64,000 nt of DNA, from contig CAVZFD010000005.1 in NCBI GenBank assembly GCA_963774455.1, positions 434,001 through 498,000 on the forward strand. Direction: 5' to 3'. Below the pieces are notes generated by a model. It made no database searches and was not told where the DNA came from. It saw only the letters and a list, made by a program, of their open reading frames with translations. Source of the DNA: DATFVA01 sp963774455. GTDB lineage: Bacteria; Bacteroidota; Ignavibacteria; Ignavibacteriales; Ignavibacteriaceae. Positions within the stretch are counted from its first letter, which is position 1; each line of letters begins with the position of its first letter. The position numbers were made by a program, and so were the translations under genes. Below are positions 61,576 to 64,000 of the stretch, in pieces.

Positions 61576-62496
61576 TTATTTGTTTTCTTTAAAAAATTCA
61601 ACAGTACTTTTTAAACCTTCTTTTATTGTGGTAGAAGGATACCAGCCGAATTTTTCTTTCAGCTTTTGGGAGGTTATGACACTGCGCATCTGTTCTCCCG
61701 GCATCGCAGGTCCGTGTTTTTCCAGCTGACCCTTTGCGGCAAGATTATTTATCAAATCAAATAATTCATTAACATCAGTTTCCCTGCCTGTACCTACATT
61801 ATAAATATCCGATACTGTATCATTGAGTGCAAGAAGATTTGCTCTAACTACATCCTTCACATAGGTGTAATCACGCGTTTGTTTTCCATCACCATTAATA
61901 ACAGGCTGCTCTCCGTTTATCAGTTTCTTTGAAAAAATTGCAACCACTCCTGCCTCACCGTGAGGATTCTGCCGTGGGCCGTATATATTCGCATACCTGA
62001 GGATTGAATATTTAAGACCATATTGGACCTTATAAAAGAAGAGGTATTTTTCAACCGCAAGCTTTGAAATGCCGTACGGTGATAACGGTGCTGTAGGATG
62101 CTTTTCATCTGCGGGAAAATATTCCTGTTCTCCATAAATAGCGCCCCCCGTAGAAGCAAACATAAATTTTTTTACATTAAACTTTACAGCATTCTGCAGA
62201 AGGTTGATGGTTCCGATAATATTAGTATCGGCATCAAAAGCGGGGTCAGCAACCGAACGTCTTACATCCATCTGAGCAGCGTGATGATTAACCACATCAA
62301 ATTTTTCTTTTTCAAACAAATCTGAGAGTGATTTGTTGCGTATATCATCCTTAATAAAATCTGCTTTTGGATTTACATTCTTTTCAAAACCTGATAGCAG
62401 GTTGTCGAGTACAAATACAGTATGACCAGCTTCTATAAATGCGTCAGCAATATGGGAGGCAATGAAACCAGCACCTCCGGTAACCAGTATTTTCAA
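61576..62496 (-). CDS. NAD-dependent nucleotide-sugar epimerase (GalE-like, extended SDR)
   Basis: A 306-residue extended short-chain dehydrogenase/reductase. It has the NAD-binding GGAGFIASHIADAF (7-20), the catalytic Thr in ASTGGAIYGE and the Tyr-Lys pair Y141 and K145 in SPYGISKLAVEKY. The QMDVRRSVADPAFDADTNIIGT and RYANIYGPRQNPHGEAGVV blocks fit UDP-glucose or UDP-N-acetylglucosamine 4-epimerases. The exact sugar cannot be decided. It might feed polysaccharide or lipopolysaccharide synthesis. It lies between nadD (two bases) and meaB (five bases), an arrangement with no obvious functional logic. Confidence 0.88.
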   Translation of the reverse strand: MKILVTGGAGFIASHIADAFIEAGHTVFVLDNLLSGFEKNVNPKADFIKDDIRNKSLSDLFEKEKFDVVNHHAAQMDVRRSVADPAFDADTNIIGTINLLQNAVKFNVKKFMFASTGGAIYGEQEYFPADEKHPTAPLSPYGISKLAVEKYLFFYKVQYGLKYSILRYANIYGPRQNPHGEAGVVAIFSKKLINGEQPVINGDGKQTRDYTYVKDVVRANLLALNDTVSDIYNVGTGRETDVNELFDLINNLAAKGQLEKHGPAMPGEQMRSVITSQKLKEKFGWYPSTTIKEGLKSTVEFFKENK

Positions 62497-62498
62497 TT

Positions 62499-63077
62499 TT
62501 ATTCCTTATATAATTTTAACTCATAAATATATCTCATTACATTTTGCGGTACAAGGAAGTCGATCGGCATTCCTGTTCTCACACGTTCTCTTATTCCTGT
62601 TCCGCTGATATCAATCCATGGTGTTTCAAGGAATACAGCATTATTTTCATAAGGATATTTAATCCCGGTTTTTCTTGCCGTCCTTCTTCTCAAAACAAGC
62701 AGGGTAGCAATTTCTATTATCTTTTCAGGTGATTTCCACTTATCAAAGCTCAGAAGATTATCTTCTCCTACTATCAGTTCAATATGATCGTACTGCTTCC
62801 TGAACTCTCGAAGCGTATCAATAGTATATGAAACACCTTCCCTGTTTATTTCAAAATCAGACCACTCGAAGTAAGGAACATTTTCAATCGCAAGGTTCAG
62901 CATATTAACTCTGTGCTCTGCAGCAGAAGCTTTAACATCCTGTTTATGAGGCGAAATGAAACTTGGTATGAATATAATTTTATCAAGGCTGCGAAGTTCA
63001 AGAACTGACTGAGCGGTAATCAGGTGTCCATGATGTACAGGGTCGAAAGTTCCACCAAATATAGCAATCCTGCTCAT
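62499..63077 (-). CDS. nadD: Nicotinate-nucleotide adenylyltransferase
   Basis: The enzyme adenylates nicotinate mononucleotide in NAD biosynthesis. The 192-residue protein has the nucleotidyltransferase signature FGGTFDPVHHGHLI (7-20) and the second motif DISGTGIRERVRTG (ISGTxxR in place of the common ISSTxxR). KIIFIPSFISPHKQD is also typical of NadD. The length is normal. Its start overlaps the preceding gene by four bases (ATGA). Confidence 0.94.
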   Translation of the reverse strand: MSRIAIFGGTFDPVHHGHLITAQSVLELRSLDKIIFIPSFISPHKQDVKASAAEHRVNMLNLAIENVPYFEWSDFEINREGVSYTIDTLREFRKQYDHIELIVGEDNLLSFDKWKSPEKIIEIATLLVLRRRTARKTGIKYPYENNAVFLETPWIDISGTGIRERVRTGMPIDFLVPQNVMRYIYELKLYKE

Positions 63078-63775
63078 TTCAACATATCCTTATATTCAAT
63101 AAACAGGTGAGTGAATTTTTCGTGGATGCTCTGATTACAGTAGCTAAGGCTTTCTTTTTTGGAGAGCTCCTCATAAAGTTTTATAAAATCATTCTTATTT
63201 TCTATCAGCATATAATTTCGGAGGGCGTGAACAAAATTATCATGTCTGCCGGCCCTTATAAGAAGCTCATTGTAATGGTTCCTGTCATCGGAGATAGTTC
63301 CCATTATCTCCTCATTATAGGTATTAAAGCCCAGGAACGCAATTCTCTCATCACCGTCTCTACCCAGCATAATGGATTCATCGTCCATTTCCAGCAGTGT
63401 AAAGATTTTTTTTATTTCCGGATAAGATAAACCGATTGAATGAGCGAATACCAGGAGATTATTACTGAATTTCTTAAAATACTTCTCATTAAAATTTTTT
63501 AGTTCGCTGTTGATCTCATTAGTGTCGATCCAGTGTACATCGGTGATCTTAGCTGAAATAGACTCCGGCAGCTTATTCTTATCCTGTTTATCAAGACAGA
63601 AGATGACTGTGGAATTAACTGCAGCTTCATCCAGGATGCCAATATAATTTTCATACAGGATAGAATACAGAAGAGAAGAATCTTCACTGTTCATTGATTC
63701 AAACAAGGGCAGCCTGTCGTTATTAAATAACGGAAAAAGAGGGAACAGGCAGATGCAGGAATTGGATTTAGTCAT
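63074..63775 (-). CDS. Uncharacterised protein, possibly DUF2064-like
   Basis: I do not recognise this 233-residue protein with confidence. The middle (LVFAHSIGLSYPEIKKIFTLLEMDDESIMLGRDGDERIAFLGFN) resembles in layout the segment of DUF2064 proteins that reads GSDSPDLP...VVLGPAEDGGYYLIGL, a glycosyltransferase-A-like fold. The catalytic-looking Asp-rich residues of that family are largely changed. An unusual Cys-containing start (MTKSNSCICLFPLF) precedes it. It overlaps nadD and directly follows the partial gene at the window edge (stop codon immediately before its ATG), so all three are probably cotranscribed. Function unknown. Confidence 0.55.
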   Translation of the reverse strand: MTKSNSCICLFPLFPLFNNDRLPLFESMNSEDSSLLYSILYENYIGILDEAAVNSTVIFCLDKQDKNKLPESISAKITDVHWIDTNEINSELKNFNEKYFKKFSNNLLVFAHSIGLSYPEIKKIFTLLEMDDESIMLGRDGDERIAFLGFNTYNEEIMGTISDDRNHYNELLIRAGRHDNFVHALRNYMLIENKNDFIKLYEELSKKESLSYCNQSIHEKFTHLFIEYKDMLK

Positions 63776-64000
63776 TTAGCCCGGCCGTGTACCCGATAAT
63801 AAATTTCTGATAAATGCTCTGTAACGTTCAATGTCCTGTTCATAATAGTTCTTGCTTAAACCGCTCGAATTCCGCGCCTGCATTTTTCTGAAGGCCAGTG
63901 TGGTAGCCGCACTAATATATAATTTACGGATACTTTCATCAATCCATCCAAGTTTATTTCTTTTACCGGAGTTAAGTATAAGCAGATGTGATTGTGGAAT
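63776..64000 (-). CDS. C-terminal 74 residues of an unidentified protein, 5' end outside window
   Basis: The reading frame on the minus strand is open from the window edge to TAA at 63776-63778, directly before the ATG of the next gene. The visible piece, including LGWIDESIRKLYISAATTLAFRK and QARNSSGLSKNYYEQDIERYRAF, is hydrophilic and probably helical. The NSS..KNYYEQD..RY pattern recalls the ends of some family 2 glycosyltransferases, but this is weak. The tight spacing and frame strongly support a real gene; its product cannot be named from this fragment. Confidence 0.6.
   Translation of the reverse strand: MPQSHLLILNSGKRNKLGWIDESIRKLYISAATTLAFRKMQARNSSGLSKNYYEQDIERYRAFIRNLLSGTRPG

Noticed and set aside
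1..64000. Prophage, insertion sequence, CRISPR array, rRNA or tRNA genes
   Set aside because: No transposase, integrase, phage structural gene, regularly spaced repeat or tRNA-like cloverleaf was found on reading through the window.

Overview
The window looks like chromosome from a member of the Bacteroidota/Chlorobiota lineage, most plausibly Ignavibacteria. Base composition is moderately AT-rich. There are two TonB-dependent receptors with an N-terminal carboxypeptidase-regulatory-like domain, lipoproteins with PEGA, two-component-propeller and fibronectin type III domains, and many genes without a clear Shine-Dalgarno. Several promoters have a TAnnTTTG-like downstream box. The species assignment is inference. 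Coding density is high, no rRNA, tRNA, IS element or CRISPR array was seen, and nearly everything looks chromosomal.

Layout. 1-5.4 kb: the end of fmt, then three PLP enzymes of sulfur amino acid metabolism (cystathionine beta-synthase, cystathionine gamma-lyase/synthase and a third Cys/Met-type enzyme behind a 541-bp repeat-bearing intergenic region). 5.4-8.9 kb: an exported protein and a TonB-dependent receptor. 8.9-15 kb: xseA-xseB-dxs-oxidoreductase-response regulator-histidine kinase, with dxs split by a one-base frame change at a UUU-UGA-C site. 15.2-18.3 kb: rplU-rpmA, two divergent malate dehydrogenase paralogues and an RsbW-like ATPase. 18.3-21.3 kb: exported proteins of unknown role. 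21.4-26 kb: nuoABCD and nuoEF of complex I. 26-31.5 kb: ferritin and a lipoprotein/DUF4249-like/TonB receptor operon. 31.7-37.1 kb: a PcrA-like helicase, a phosphofructokinase with PPi-type signature residues, and an NSS transporter followed by a 37-residue membrane peptide that fits its small subunit.

37.3-52.5 kb is the most unusual part. It is a plus-strand run of fatty acid hydroxylase, receiver protein, two KaiC/RAD55-like ATPases, a TPR/outer-membrane-barrel protein, a processive family 2 glycosyltransferase, a small membrane protein, two envelope proteins with deacetylase-like folds, and a multi-PAS kinase-receiver hybrid. It reads as a synthase-dependent exopolysaccharide machine with its own signalling. 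Several members look like pseudo-enzymes: the second ATPase has Arg for the P-loop Lys and a GGDEF-like tail without its signature, the deacetylase-like proteins lack metal ligands, and the hybrid kinase has a degenerate ATP-binding domain. This is my candidate for a previously undescribed system.

52.5-55.3 kb: an SOS cassette, lexA-DUF72-dinB, with a perfect 20-bp palindrome at the lexA promoter. 55.3-64 kb, minus strand: a HIT protein, an NtrC-type regulator, an exported protein, an acyl-CoA carboxylase beta subunit, an acyl-CoA dehydrogenase, a MeaB GTPase, a sugar-nucleotide epimerase, nadD and two poorly characterised genes, the last cut by the window edge. The two enzymes and MeaB suggest catabolism of branched-chain amino acids or acyl-CoAs.
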